A stretch of DNA of 30,025 nt from Clostridiales bacterium (GTDB taxonomy: Bacteria; Bacillota; Clostridia; Oscillospirales; CAG-272). The notes beneath the pieces were generated by a model that did no database searches, had not been told where the DNA came from, and was given only the letters and a program-made list of their open reading frames with translations. Made by a program: the position numbers and the translations under genes. This document shows positions 15,760 to 23,989 of this stretch, piece by piece; the stretch's first letter is position 1; every line of letters begins with the position of its first letter. Location of the stretch: contig SFNW01000007.1 in the NCBI GenBank assembly GCA_004554105.1, forward strand, positions 1 to 30,025, read 5' to 3'.

Positions 15760-16893
15760 ATGCCTGAAATCAAGAATGCGCCGCGAAACGGCGCACCGCA
15801 GCAAATTCAAAAGCGCTATGCGCCGCCGCGTGCCGCCGTTCGGCAGGGCAAGGGCGACCGCATATTTTCCCGCGCGATTCCGCTGCTCATCGTGATTCTG
15901 CTCGTCTCGCTTGCTGCCATGCTCATTTTGCTGGCGGTTTTCAGTCAGCGGACGGCGGCGATTGAGGCGAGATACGCCGAGATTGAGGCGGACAATGCGT
16001 ACAAGCAGTCGCTGTTAGCTCTCGCCGCCGCGCATTCGACCGAGATTGCGCCGATTGACGAGCCGAAAATCGCCCGCGCGGCTTACGGCAGCGACTCCGA
16101 GATATTGGACGACATCAACAGCAAATATGCGATTCTGATCGACACCGAGAGCAACACCGTGCTTGCCTCGCGCGGCGGGGAGGAGAAAATCTATCCCGCT
16201 TCGATGACCAAGCTGATGACGCTGATTGTCGCCGTTGAGCATATTGCGGACTTTGACGACACCTACACCTTTACCTACCAGATTATCAATCCGCCGACGC
16301 TGGCGGGCGCAAGCGTCGCGGGCTTTTCGGTCGGCGAGACGGTTCCGCTCACCGATTTGCTCTACGGCACGGCACTGCCCTCGGGCGCGGACGCGACCGC
16401 GGCGATTGCCGACTATGTTGCCGGCTCGGAGGAGGTCTTTGCCGAGCTGATGAACGAAAAGGCGGCGGCGATGGGGCTTGTTTCGACGCACTTTGTCAAC
16501 GCAAGCGGTCTGCACGACCCCGACCATTATTCCACGCCGCACGAAATGGCGATGATTCTCGAATACGCGCTCGAAATCCCGCTGCTTCGCGAGGTGCTGT
16601 CGACCTATCAGTACACGACGGCGCCGACCGAGCAGCACCCCGACGGACTGCTGCTGACCAGCACGATTTTCTCGCGTATGTACGGCGACGAGCCGGAGAC
16701 TGCGGAGGTGTTTGCGGGGAAAACCGGCTATACGATTGAGGCAAAGAACTGCCTTGCCTCCGCCGCAAGGACGCCCGACGGGCATGTGTATGTTCTCGTC
16801 ACCGCGTATGCGGACGGAAACTACGCGCCGGTTTACGACGCCATCGACATTTACAAAAAGTACATACCGACTTCGACGGAAGCCATTCAGTAA
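15760..16893 (+). CDS. Membrane-anchored D-Ala-D-Ala carboxypeptidase (S11)
   Basis: Removes the terminal D-Ala from peptidoglycan stem peptides at the outer face of the membrane. Unusually for S11 it has a 38-residue basic cytoplasmic tail, one N-terminal membrane helix (about 39-61) and a short helical stalk (about 62-85), i.e. a type II membrane protein. The peptidase domain (about 105-375) contains SMTK (S148, K151), SGA at 208-210 where the classical motif is SGN, and an intact KTG at 321-323 in GKTGYTIEAKNC. From memory, SGADA-type motifs occur in clostridial S11 enzymes assumed active. There is no PBP5_C domain and no C-terminal amphipathic anchor. GAGG lies upstream of ATG 15760. Confidence 0.9.
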   Translation: MPEIKNAPRNGAPQQIQKRYAPPRAAVRQGKGDRIFSRAIPLLIVILLVSLAAMLILLAVFSQRTAAIEARYAEIEADNAYKQSLLALAAAHSTEIAPIDEPKIARAAYGSDSEILDDINSKYAILIDTESNTVLASRGGEEKIYPASMTKLMTLIVAVEHIADFDDTYTFTYQIINPPTLAGASVAGFSVGETVPLTDLLYGTALPSGADATAAIADYVAGSEEVFAELMNEKAAAMGLVSTHFVNASGLHDPDHYSTPHEMAMILEYALEIPLLREVLSTYQYTTAPTEQHPDGLLLTSTIFSRMYGDEPETAEVFAGKTGYTIEAKNCLASAARTPDGHVYVLVTAYADGNYAPVYDAIDIYKKYIPTSTEAIQ

Positions 16894-16910
16894 GGGTTTA
16901 ATCCGAGGGG

Positions 16911-16952
16911 AAAAGGCGCAGAGATTTTTATATTGTATCTCGGCGCCTTTTT
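16911..16952 (+). terminator. Terminator of the S11 carboxypeptidase gene
   Basis: AAAAGGCGC (16911-16919) pairs with GCGCCTTTT (16943-16951), and GAGAT (16921-16925) with ATCTC (16937-16941), ending in a T-run. Confidence 0.88.
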
Positions 16953-17024
16953 GTGTATGCTTATGTTAGGAAGTTTTGCCCGTGCAGAATATGCAACCGA
17001 AGACAAGCGTTTTTTGAATTGCCT

Positions 17025-17053
17025 TTGAAAAGTAAGGTTGTATATGATATACT
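17025..17053 (+). promoter_or_regulatory. Extended -10 promoter of the propeller-gene cluster
   Basis: TTGAAA (17025-17030), 17 bp, TATACT (17048-17053) with TGA before the -10 box. It probably drives the two propeller genes and the small lipoprotein gene. Confidence 0.88.
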
Positions 17054-17093
17054 TAAAGGGGAACCGAAAACTCCAGACAGGAGGATTTGCTTG

Positions 17094-19679
17094 ATGAAAC
17101 GAATCGCACGGATTTCGGCGCTTGCACTGCTTTCGGCAAGCCTGTTGATCTTGCTCGCCCTTGTCGGCGGCGCGGCAGAGCCTTACACGGTCACGGTGAT
17201 TGCCGCCCCTGCGGGAAGTTTTGCGTCCTTTGACGACGTTCCGGTCGCACTCGGCGAAAACGAGCTGTTCTGCGGTTGGTATACCTCGCGCGATGCGGCT
17301 TCCACGCTGAACCGAAACTATGTGCCCGACGCGCCGACCGAGACGATGTACGGTGCGGTGCTTTCGCTGCCCGAGGACTGCATGACGGTGCTCGGCGTAC
17401 AGCTCTATACCAAAGCGCCTTACGGCATTCGCTTTGTGTCCCGTATCGACAAGCAGCTTCTTTCGGCGGTCGAGGCATTGAATGCGAAAAACCGCGCGGG
17501 CAAGGACGGCACGCTGACGCCGCTGACCGAGCATGAGACCGGCATCGGCTACGGCACGGTGCTTGCGATTGAAACCGAGGTCGCCTCGCGCCTTGAAAAA
17601 ATCGGCGGCGAATTTGTCTCGGGCGGTGTCTGCGTCCCCGGCGTTTACACCTTTGCCGAGAGCGACACTTCGCTTGACTATACCGCAACGGTACTCGGCG
17701 TCGACCTCTTTTCCTACGCGGACGACATCGCGGCGCGACCCTATCTGACCTATGCCGACGCAAACGGTGTCGTTCATACACGCTACTTCACCGAGCCGGA
17801 CGCGCGTACCGGCGCGTATGCGGTCAGCCTTTACACGCTTGCCGAGACCGTGACTGCCGATGCAGAGGCGGGCGAGACGGCGAAGGCGGCGGCAAGCGCC
17901 GTGCTTGCGGATTACGCGGCGGACGCAGTCGTTTCTGTGACGCCGATTACCGCACTGAATACCGATTCGCGCCCCGACAGCGCGGACGGCGACAACGCCT
18001 ATATCGAGACCGATTCCACCACGCTGCGGTATCTCACCCAGCAGAACGGCGATCATTACCGCTACAGCAAAAATGTCTATTATTCGCGCGTGCTTCGCGT
18101 GCGGGATGACTTCTATCTGATGTTCTTCCAGTACGATGATCGCGGTCAGCATCTCTATTACGCAACGAGTACAGACGGTGTCAACTGGGATAAGATCCCG
18201 ACGCTGCTGTACAATTCCGGTAGCAGCAAAAACAGTTTGACATATGAGAGCGGTTCGCTCGCGGGAACGACCGATAGTTACTATGCGGCGACCGCCGATG
18301 CAGTCCTTTTGCAAAACGGAGAGATCCTTGTGGTTTACTCTCGCCGTCCCTGCAAGGGCTATGTGTATAACGAGTACACGGCGCTCAACACAATCGAGCT
18401 TGTGCGCATGAAGGTCAACGCGAACAATACAGTTACGGTTTCGAGCCCCGTTTCGATCTACCACGGCAACAGCTGGGAGCCTGAAATCATTCAGCGTTCA
18501 AACGGCAGAGTGGAGGTTTACTGGTCGCACGCCGCGCCGATGCTCGACATCTACGGCTTCCAGGCCGAAAAACGGTCGAGCGGCGTTGCGATGATTGCTT
18601 CGGACGACAACGGCTACAGCTGGACGCCGAACGTCACGGCAAACGACACGAATCACTTCGCGGGCAAGCGCGTGTACCAGCAGTTTGCCTGCGTGATGTC
18701 GATTGACGGCAAGGACGTCAACTTCTATTCGGGACAGATGCCCGCGGTCGTCGAGATGAGCGACGGGCGGCTGTTCCTCGCCTGTGAGTTTGAGCCGGAG
18801 GCGAAAAACGGTATGCTGATTTCCGCTGCGATTTCGGACGAAAACGGCGAGTGGCGCGAGCTCGGCATCGACGAGGAGGGCCCCGAAAACCGCTATGAAA
18901 GCCTGTTCCGCGGCGCGGGTCCCTCGCTCTGCCGCTTCGACTCGGGCGAGCTTTTGCTCTCCTACAATCTGAACGGCAAAATGTACACGCGCCTGCTCAA
19001 GAAGGACGGCAGCGACCTTGCCGGCGCGTATGCGCTCGATGTCTTTGAAAACACGACAAGCGGCACTGAAAAGACGAGCGGCTACTGGTCGACCGTTGCG
19101 GTAAAGGATTCGCATACCGCGCTGCTCTCGATGGCGTTCCCGACCTATCTGGGCGGCGGTGATTCGTCGACCGCCGATGATGACGGCGCAATCGGTATCG
19201 TGCAGGGCAGACTCAATCACACGGTCAACGCTTTGCGCAAGAATGTCGTCGCGGACGGCAATCCGCGCGAGTGGGCAAATGTCAACGAAGCCCTCTTCGT
19301 CGGCAGCGAGAGCGCCGCGCAGGCGTCCTACCGCTTTGCCTATGACGAAAAGAACGTCTACATCTGTATCGACTATATCGACAAAAGCCGCGCGGAGGGC
19401 GACAGCCTGTTTGTCTTGCTTGAGACGGCGAACGGCACGGTAACTGCGCAGATTTCGGCGGACGGCGTCGTCACGGCGCAAAACGGCGTTATCGGCGGCG
19501 GCAAAACGACCGAAAACGGCGGCGTTTACGAGTTTAGCCTTGACCGCGCCGCGCTCGGTTTGACCGGCAGTACGCTGCGCGTCTGCCCCGGCTTTGTCAA
19601 GGCGGACGGCACCTTAGATACCGTCGACGGCACGACCGCCGACCCCGCGACCTGGCTGAAGGTCAATCTGGAATCATAA
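17094..19679 (+). CDS. Secreted sialidase-fold beta-propeller protein with CBM9-like tail
   Basis: 861 residues. After a signal peptide (about 1-25) comes an unrecognised domain (about 26-310) with APYGIRFVSRID. The next part (about 320-700) looks like a sialidase/BNR-type propeller, with Asp boxes STDGVNWD near 359 and a canonical SDDNGYSW near 502, and conserved RVRDDFYLMFFQYD and SRRPCKGY segments. The C-terminal domain (about 715-861, VADGNPREW then RFAYDEKNVYICIDYID) resembles CBM9/DOMON-like sugar-binding domains. The FRIP motif of classical sialidases is missing, so substrate and even catalysis are uncertain. There is no anchor. AGGAGG at 17079-17084 sets ATG 17094. It is paralogous to the next gene. 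Confidence 0.8.
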   Translation: MKRIARISALALLSASLLILLALVGGAAEPYTVTVIAAPAGSFASFDDVPVALGENELFCGWYTSRDAASTLNRNYVPDAPTETMYGAVLSLPEDCMTVLGVQLYTKAPYGIRFVSRIDKQLLSAVEALNAKNRAGKDGTLTPLTEHETGIGYGTVLAIETEVASRLEKIGGEFVSGGVCVPGVYTFAESDTSLDYTATVLGVDLFSYADDIAARPYLTYADANGVVHTRYFTEPDARTGAYAVSLYTLAETVTADAEAGETAKAAASAVLADYAADAVVSVTPITALNTDSRPDSADGDNAYIETDSTTLRYLTQQNGDHYRYSKNVYYSRVLRVRDDFYLMFFQYDDRGQHLYYATSTDGVNWDKIPTLLYNSGSSKNSLTYESGSLAGTTDSYYAATADAVLLQNGEILVVYSRRPCKGYVYNEYTALNTIELVRMKVNANNTVTVSSPVSIYHGNSWEPEIIQRSNGRVEVYWSHAAPMLDIYGFQAEKRSSGVAMIASDDNGYSWTPNVTANDTNHFAGKRVYQQFACVMSIDGKDVNFYSGQMPAVVEMSDGRLFLACEFEPEAKNGMLISAAISDENGEWRELGIDEEGPENRYESLFRGAGPSLCRFDSGELLLSYNLNGKMYTRLLKKDGSDLAGAYALDVFENTTSGTEKTSGYWSTVAVKDSHTALLSMAFPTYLGGGDSSTADDDGAIGIVQGRLNHTVNALRKNVVADGNPREWANVNEALFVGSESAAQASYRFAYDEKNVYICIDYIDKSRAEGDSLFVLLETANGTVTAQISADGVVTAQNGVIGGGKTTENGGVYEFSLDRAALGLTGSTLRVCPGFVKADGTLDTVDGTTADPATWLKVNLES

Positions 19680-19739
19680 AAGCATTTTCGCATTCCAAAA
19701 CCCCGGCAGCAAAGGCTGCTTTGAAAGGAAAGGACTCTT

Positions 19740-22238
19740 ATGAAAACAAAACTTCTTGCACTGGTACTTGCCGTACTGACAGTTGTCTGTTGCGTTCCGG
19801 TCATGGCGGACGGACTGACGGTTTCGGACGGAGCTGTGGTCGGGGACAGCATTCTGATTTCCCCCACGCCGTCGGTGACCGCGACAAAGGCTGCCGAAAC
19901 GCTGTATGACCTCGAACTTGTCGGCGGCTACGCGACGAGCGACGGCAGCGTGAATTTCGCGCTCGGCGACAAGCTGACGCGCGCACAGGCGTTTGTCCTG
20001 GTCGTGCGCTTCATCGGCGCGGAAAAGGACGCGACCGCTTCTGTACAGGCGCACCCGTTCACCGACGTACCCGCATGGGCGGCACCCTACATCGGCTATG
20101 TCTATGCCAACGGCATTACAAAGGGCGTCAGCGCAACGAAGTTTGACCCCGACAGCGAGGTTTCCGAGGCGGCATTTCTGACGATCATGCTGCGCGTGCT
20201 CGGCTACGACGACGGGGCGGGCGACTTTGCGTGGAACGACCCCTATACGCTTGCAAAGCAAGTCGGACTGTGTAACGCAAAGGGCGCGGGCTTTAACCGC
20301 GGCGGCGCGTTTGTCATCTGCTACCGCGCCCTGACCGCCAAGGTCAAGAGCGGCAAGACGATTGACGAGCAGCTCATCGACAAGGGCGTGTTTACCCGCG
20401 ACGCCTACGAAAAGGCGATGGCGGGCGAAAGTGAAACGCCTGTCGTTCCCGTAACGCCCGACAAGCCCGAAACCGTGATTACGCCGATTGCAAGCCTCAA
20501 TACCAAGGGTTCGGACGGCGACCATGCAAGCGACGACTACAAGACCGCTTCGCTTGAAATCGACTATCGGCAGACCGTCGAGCTGACCTCGGGAAAGACC
20601 GGCTACTCGCGCTACGACAACGCGTGGTACCCGCGCGTCAAAAAAGTGCGCGACGACCTCTATCTCCTGTTCTACCATTACAGCCAGCTCGGCCAGCACA
20701 TCTACTGGACGAGCAGTAAGGATTGCCTGAACTGGGACGCGCCGCAGGTGCTGTTCAGCTCTGCCGACCACGTTTTCAACTATACGGACGGCGAGCTTTC
20801 GGGTACGCAGGACAGAATGTACGCCGTCAATGCGGACGCTTGCGTGTTGGATAACGGCGATATTCTCTGCGTGTACTCGGTCCGCCCCTGCAAGGGCTAT
20901 CAGACCTACATCGAGATGAGCGGACTTGAACTGGTGCGCGGCAAGGTTTCGGACGACGGCAAGATTACCTGGTCCGAGCCGACGAAGATTTACACCGGCA
21001 TCAACTGGGAGCCCTTCATCATGCAGCGCGACGACGGGCAGATTGAGATTTACTTCTCCTCGTCGGTCGGCTATATCGCAAAGTACGGCTTTGACAAAGA
21101 AAAGCGCTCGGCTTGCGCCGGTCTGATTGTTTCCAAGGACGGCGGCTACAGCTGGACGCCGGACATTCAGCCCGGAAACAAGGATTACTATGTGCCGATT
21201 CGCGCATATCAGCAGTACATCGGCGACAAGACCGCGCCGACCGGCGAAACCGTGCCGTACTACGGCGGGCAGATGCCCTCTGCGGTCCAGCTTTACAACG
21301 GCAAAACGATGCTCGCGGTTGAGGTGCATCATCTCAATGACAATTACACCATCTCCTATGCGACAAGTGCGGTCGGCGGCGAGTGGAAAGCACTCGGCAT
21401 GACCGAGGTCGGACCGACCGACACGATGGTTGCGGACGCGTTTGACGGTGCGGCGCCCTATCTTGCGCGTTTCCTCTCGGGCGAGGTCTATCTGACCTAT
21501 ACCGATAAGGGACTCAAGGGCAGACTCGGCAGTGCCGACGGCACCGAGGTTTCGTCCAAGGCGTTCCAGGCAGTTCCCGCGGCTGCGGGCTCGTGGGGCG
21601 CGACCGAGATTGTCGGCAGCCATGCGGTGCTTTCGACCGCGCCGGTCGCCAACGGCGATTTGCGCGGCGTCAAGATTGTTCGCTCCTACCTGAATCATCG
21701 CATCAACGCGCCGAAGGTCGCGGTCGGTGTCGACGGTTACACGAACGACTGGGATTCGGTTGAAAATACCGACGCGCTCTTTGTCGGCAGCGAGACGCAG
21801 GCGCAGATGACGCTGCGCGTCGCGCACGACGATGAAAATATCTACTTCCTTATTTCGCGCCTCGACTACTACCTGACCGAGGGCGATACCGCGACGATCT
21901 GCATCGCGGCAGGCTCGACGGCGGACTACCGCATTGAGGTCGGACTCGGCGGCATTCGCTCGATTGACTATTATTCGGGCGGCGCAAAGAAGCAGAGCCT
22001 CACGGGCGGCAGCGCCGCGGTCAAGGTGCTCGGCACGGTCGGCAACAACGACGATAAGGACGAGGGCTATGTGGTCGAACTCGCAATCCCGAAGTCGCTT
22101 GTCGGACTTTCGGGTGCTTCGAGCTTCAAGGTGCGCCCCGCGCTCTCCAATATGGACGGTATCGGCTCGACGGCAGACACGCTGACCGGTGTGTCGAACT
22201 TCTCGACGGCGCAGTGGCCGTCGGTCGTACTTGACTGA
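19740..22238 (+). CDS. SLH-anchored sialidase-fold beta-propeller protein with CBM9-like tail
   Basis: 832 residues. A signal peptide (1-23) precedes S-layer homology repeats (about 55-215: LTRAQAFVLVVRFIG, FTDVPAWAAPYIGYVYANG) that should hold it on secondary wall polymers. A Pro/Thr linker leads to a propeller (about 245-640) clearly related to the previous gene: YPRVKKVRDDLYLLFYHY, SVRPCKGY, canonical Asp box SKDGGYSW near 465 and YGGQMPSAVQL. A CBM9-like domain ends the protein (about 655-832, VDGYTNDWDSVENTDALFVG). No sialidase FRIP motif is seen. AAAGGAAAGGA lies before ATG 19740. It follows the first paralogue by 60 bp without a clear terminator, so the pair is probably co-transcribed. 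Confidence 0.82.
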   Translation: MKTKLLALVLAVLTVVCCVPVMADGLTVSDGAVVGDSILISPTPSVTATKAAETLYDLELVGGYATSDGSVNFALGDKLTRAQAFVLVVRFIGAEKDATASVQAHPFTDVPAWAAPYIGYVYANGITKGVSATKFDPDSEVSEAAFLTIMLRVLGYDDGAGDFAWNDPYTLAKQVGLCNAKGAGFNRGGAFVICYRALTAKVKSGKTIDEQLIDKGVFTRDAYEKAMAGESETPVVPVTPDKPETVITPIASLNTKGSDGDHASDDYKTASLEIDYRQTVELTSGKTGYSRYDNAWYPRVKKVRDDLYLLFYHYSQLGQHIYWTSSKDCLNWDAPQVLFSSADHVFNYTDGELSGTQDRMYAVNADACVLDNGDILCVYSVRPCKGYQTYIEMSGLELVRGKVSDDGKITWSEPTKIYTGINWEPFIMQRDDGQIEIYFSSSVGYIAKYGFDKEKRSACAGLIVSKDGGYSWTPDIQPGNKDYYVPIRAYQQYIGDKTAPTGETVPYYGGQMPSAVQLYNGKTMLAVEVHHLNDNYTISYATSAVGGEWKALGMTEVGPTDTMVADAFDGAAPYLARFLSGEVYLTYTDKGLKGRLGSADGTEVSSKAFQAVPAAAGSWGATEIVGSHAVLSTAPVANGDLRGVKIVRSYLNHRINAPKVAVGVDGYTNDWDSVENTDALFVGSETQAQMTLRVAHDDENIYFLISRLDYYLTEGDTATICIAAGSTADYRIEVGLGGIRSIDYYSGGAKKQSLTGGSAAVKVLGTVGNNDDKDEGYVVELAIPKSLVGLSGASSFKVRPALSNMDGIGSTADTLTGVSNFSTAQWPSVVLD

Positions 22239-22239
22239 G

Positions 22240-22389
22240 ATGCGCGCGCTGCTTTGTACGCTGTCAATTCTGCTTGCTTTGACGGTGTTGACCGCCTGCA
22301 AGACGGGCGACAAGGCTGAAACGACCGCGGCGTCGACTTCTGAAGCTTCGACCGCGGCGGACGATTGGTCTGCGCTCTATCGCCCGTAA
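22240..22389 (+). CDS. Very small lipoprotein (49 aa)
   Basis: The ATG lies one base after the stop of the SLH propeller gene, in another frame, with no RBS of its own, suggesting translational coupling. Residues 1-19 form a lipoprotein signal with lipobox LTAC and Cys20; the mature part would be only 30 residues, rich in Thr, Ala, Ser and acidic residues and ending in WSALYRP. No known family. A long terminator follows within 25 nt, so it is the last gene of the unit. It could be the decayed start of a longer lipoprotein, but I see no continuing homologous frame after the stop. Confidence 0.6.
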   Translation: MRALLCTLSILLALTVLTACKTGDKAETTAASTSEASTAADDWSALYRP

Positions 22390-22410
22390 ATCGAACTGTA
22401 AAATATTCAC

Positions 22411-22461
22411 AAAAGGAAACGCACAATTTTATGCAAGTTGCAGATTGTGCGTTTCCTTTTT
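22411..22461. terminator. Long perfect-stem terminator of the propeller cluster
   Basis: A 17-bp perfect stem joins 22411-22427 (AAAAGGAAACGCACAAT) to 22444-22460. The loop itself contains TGCAA-G-TTGCA (22432-22442). The 3' arm ends in TTTT plus one T, and the A-run on the other side makes it usable in both directions. Confidence 0.85.
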
Positions 22462-22491
22462 CTGTGATATTATGGTTACAATATGATTGAC

Positions 22492-22536
22492 TCAGACCGG
22501 AGCTACGAAATCTTGCGGCTGCCGTCTGATTTTTTT
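22492..22536 (+). terminator. Terminator-like hairpin ahead of the APC permease
   Basis: TCAGAC (22492-22497) pairs with GTCTGA (22524-22529), with further imperfect pairs inside (GG/CC, AGC/GCT), followed directly by seven T (22530-22536). It sits between a possible -10 box (TACAAT, 22477-22482; no good -35) and the permease RBS. It may attenuate the permease gene or back up the upstream terminator. Confidence 0.45.
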
Positions 22537-22565
22537 GTCGCCGTGCGGCGGCAACGGAGGAAAAC

Positions 22566-23939
22566 ATGACAGAAAACAAACTGACCAAAAAGTACGGGCT
22601 GCCGACCGCGATTGCCATGGTCGTCGGCATCGTTATCGGCAGCGGCGTCTTTTTCAAGGCGCAGACCATTCTCGAAATGACCGGCGGCGACGTGCTGCTC
22701 GGCGTTTTGGCATGGCTTGTCGGCGGCGCGATTATGGTCGTCTGTGCGCTCGCGTTTGCGACGATGGCGACCAAGTACGAGAAGGTCGGGGGCATCGTCG
22801 ACTATGCCGAGGCGACCGTGGGCGAGAACTACGCCTATTTCACCGGCTGGTTTCTGACGACGATCTACTACCCGAGCATGACCGGCGTTCTGGCGTGGCT
22901 TTCGGCACGGTATACGCTCGTCTTTGTCTGCAGCATTTCGCCCGGCTTTGTCGAAAATCCGGTCACGGGACCCGAGTGCATGGCACTGACGCTGATGATG
23001 CTGGTCGGCAGCTACGCGGTCAACGCGCTGTCGCCGAAGTTAGCGGGGCATTTTCAGGTTTCCACGACGGTGATCAAGTTGATTCCGCTTGTGCTGATGG
23101 GCGTCGTCGGGCTGATTGTCGGGCTGGCAAACGGCACGACCGTGCAGAATTTCACCGCCGTACATACCGAAGTCGGCAGAATGCCGCTGCTGCTCGGCGC
23201 GGTCGTCTCCACGGCGTTTGCCTATGAGGGCTGGATTATCGCGACCGGCATCAACGCCGAGCTGAAAAACGCCAAGCGCAATCTGCCGATTGCACTCGCG
23301 CTCGGCGCGGTCGTCATTATCTCGATTTGCGTGCTCTACTATGTCGGCGTCGCGGGCGGCGCAACGACGGCGGAGCTGATTGAAAAGGGCGCGACCGTCG
23401 CCTTCACCAACGTATTCGGCGGGGTGTTCGGCAACATTCTCAATCTGTTTGTCGCCATTTCCTGCATCGGTACGCTCAACGGGCTGATGCTTGCCAGCGC
23501 ACGCGGTATGTACGCGCTGGCGGCGCGGGGCAGAGGACCTGCGCCGACGGTGTTCGGCAGCGTGGACGGCGAGACCAACGTCCCGACCAATTCGGCGATT
23601 GCGGGGCTGTTCTTTGCGGCGTTCTGGTTTTTCTATTTCTATGGATCGCAGCTTGCGGGCTGGTTCGGCGGGTTCTTCGGCTTCGATTCGTCCGAGTTGC
23701 CGATTATCACAATCTACGCCTTCTATCTGCCGGTTCTCGTGCGCTTTATGATTAAGGGGACGGAATTCGGCTTCTGCCGCCGCTTCCTGCTCCCCGCGCT
23801 CGCAATCTGCGGCAGCTTGTTTATGATTTACGCGGCGGTTGCCGCGCACGGCGTACAGGTCTTTGCGTATTTGATTGTTTTTGCCGTCTTTGCCGCGGCG
23901 GGGCTGATTTTCGACGCGGTTTGCAGAAAGCGCGGCTGA
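22566..23939 (+). CDS. APC family amino-acid permease (SteT-like)
   Basis: A 457-residue membrane transporter with about 12 hydrophobic segments. The first helix carries the APC superfamily substrate-binding signature GIVIGSGVFF (about 21-30), and the segment VSTAFAYEGWIIATGINAELKN in the middle is typical of the amino acid/polyamine branch close to L-type and Ser/Thr exchangers. The substrate cannot be told from sequence alone. GGAGG (22556-22560) precedes ATG 22566. The segment between GGAGG and the hairpin contains CGCCG/CGGCG (22539-22550). A single-gene unit closed by a bidirectional terminator. Confidence 0.9.
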   Translation: MTENKLTKKYGLPTAIAMVVGIVIGSGVFFKAQTILEMTGGDVLLGVLAWLVGGAIMVVCALAFATMATKYEKVGGIVDYAEATVGENYAYFTGWFLTTIYYPSMTGVLAWLSARYTLVFVCSISPGFVENPVTGPECMALTLMMLVGSYAVNALSPKLAGHFQVSTTVIKLIPLVLMGVVGLIVGLANGTTVQNFTAVHTEVGRMPLLLGAVVSTAFAYEGWIIATGINAELKNAKRNLPIALALGAVVIISICVLYYVGVAGGATTAELIEKGATVAFTNVFGGVFGNILNLFVAISCIGTLNGLMLASARGMYALAARGRGPAPTVFGSVDGETNVPTNSAIAGLFFAAFWFFYFYGSQLAGWFGGFFGFDSSELPIITIYAFYLPVLVRFMIKGTEFGFCRRFLLPALAICGSLFMIYAAVAAHGVQVFAYLIVFAVFAAAGLIFDAVCRKRG

Positions 23940-23946
23940 CTTAAAA

Positions 23947-23981
23947 ATAAAAATTCCCGAACGCAGTTCGGGAATTTTTAT
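23947..23981. terminator. Bidirectional terminator between permease and DUF554 gene
   Basis: A 16-bp stem, 23947-23962 with 23966-23981, loop GCA, containing TTCCCGAAC/GTTCGGGAA and flanked by A- and T-runs. Confidence 0.93.
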
Positions 23982-23989
23982 CCTATAGT

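Noticed and set aside
17094..22238. The two propeller proteins as true exo-sialidases
   Set aside because: Asp boxes and the propeller look are there, but no FRIP motif or clear Arg triad could be placed, and no nan genes are near. I keep only the fold-level call.
19674..22313. Open frame of 879 codons on the minus strand across the SLH propeller gene
   Set aside because: It mirrors the GC-rich third positions of the plus-strand gene, has no RBS and has no recognisable domain, while the plus strand shows a signal peptide, SLH repeats and Asp boxes. The same applies to minus-strand frames over 9281-11020, 14054-15595 and 16887-18464.
22483..22569. A 28-codon frame overlapping the APC permease start, as a possible leader peptide
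   Set aside because: Its ATG directly follows the possible -10 box, so it would lie upstream of the expected transcript start; there is no RBS and no run of one amino acid codon.
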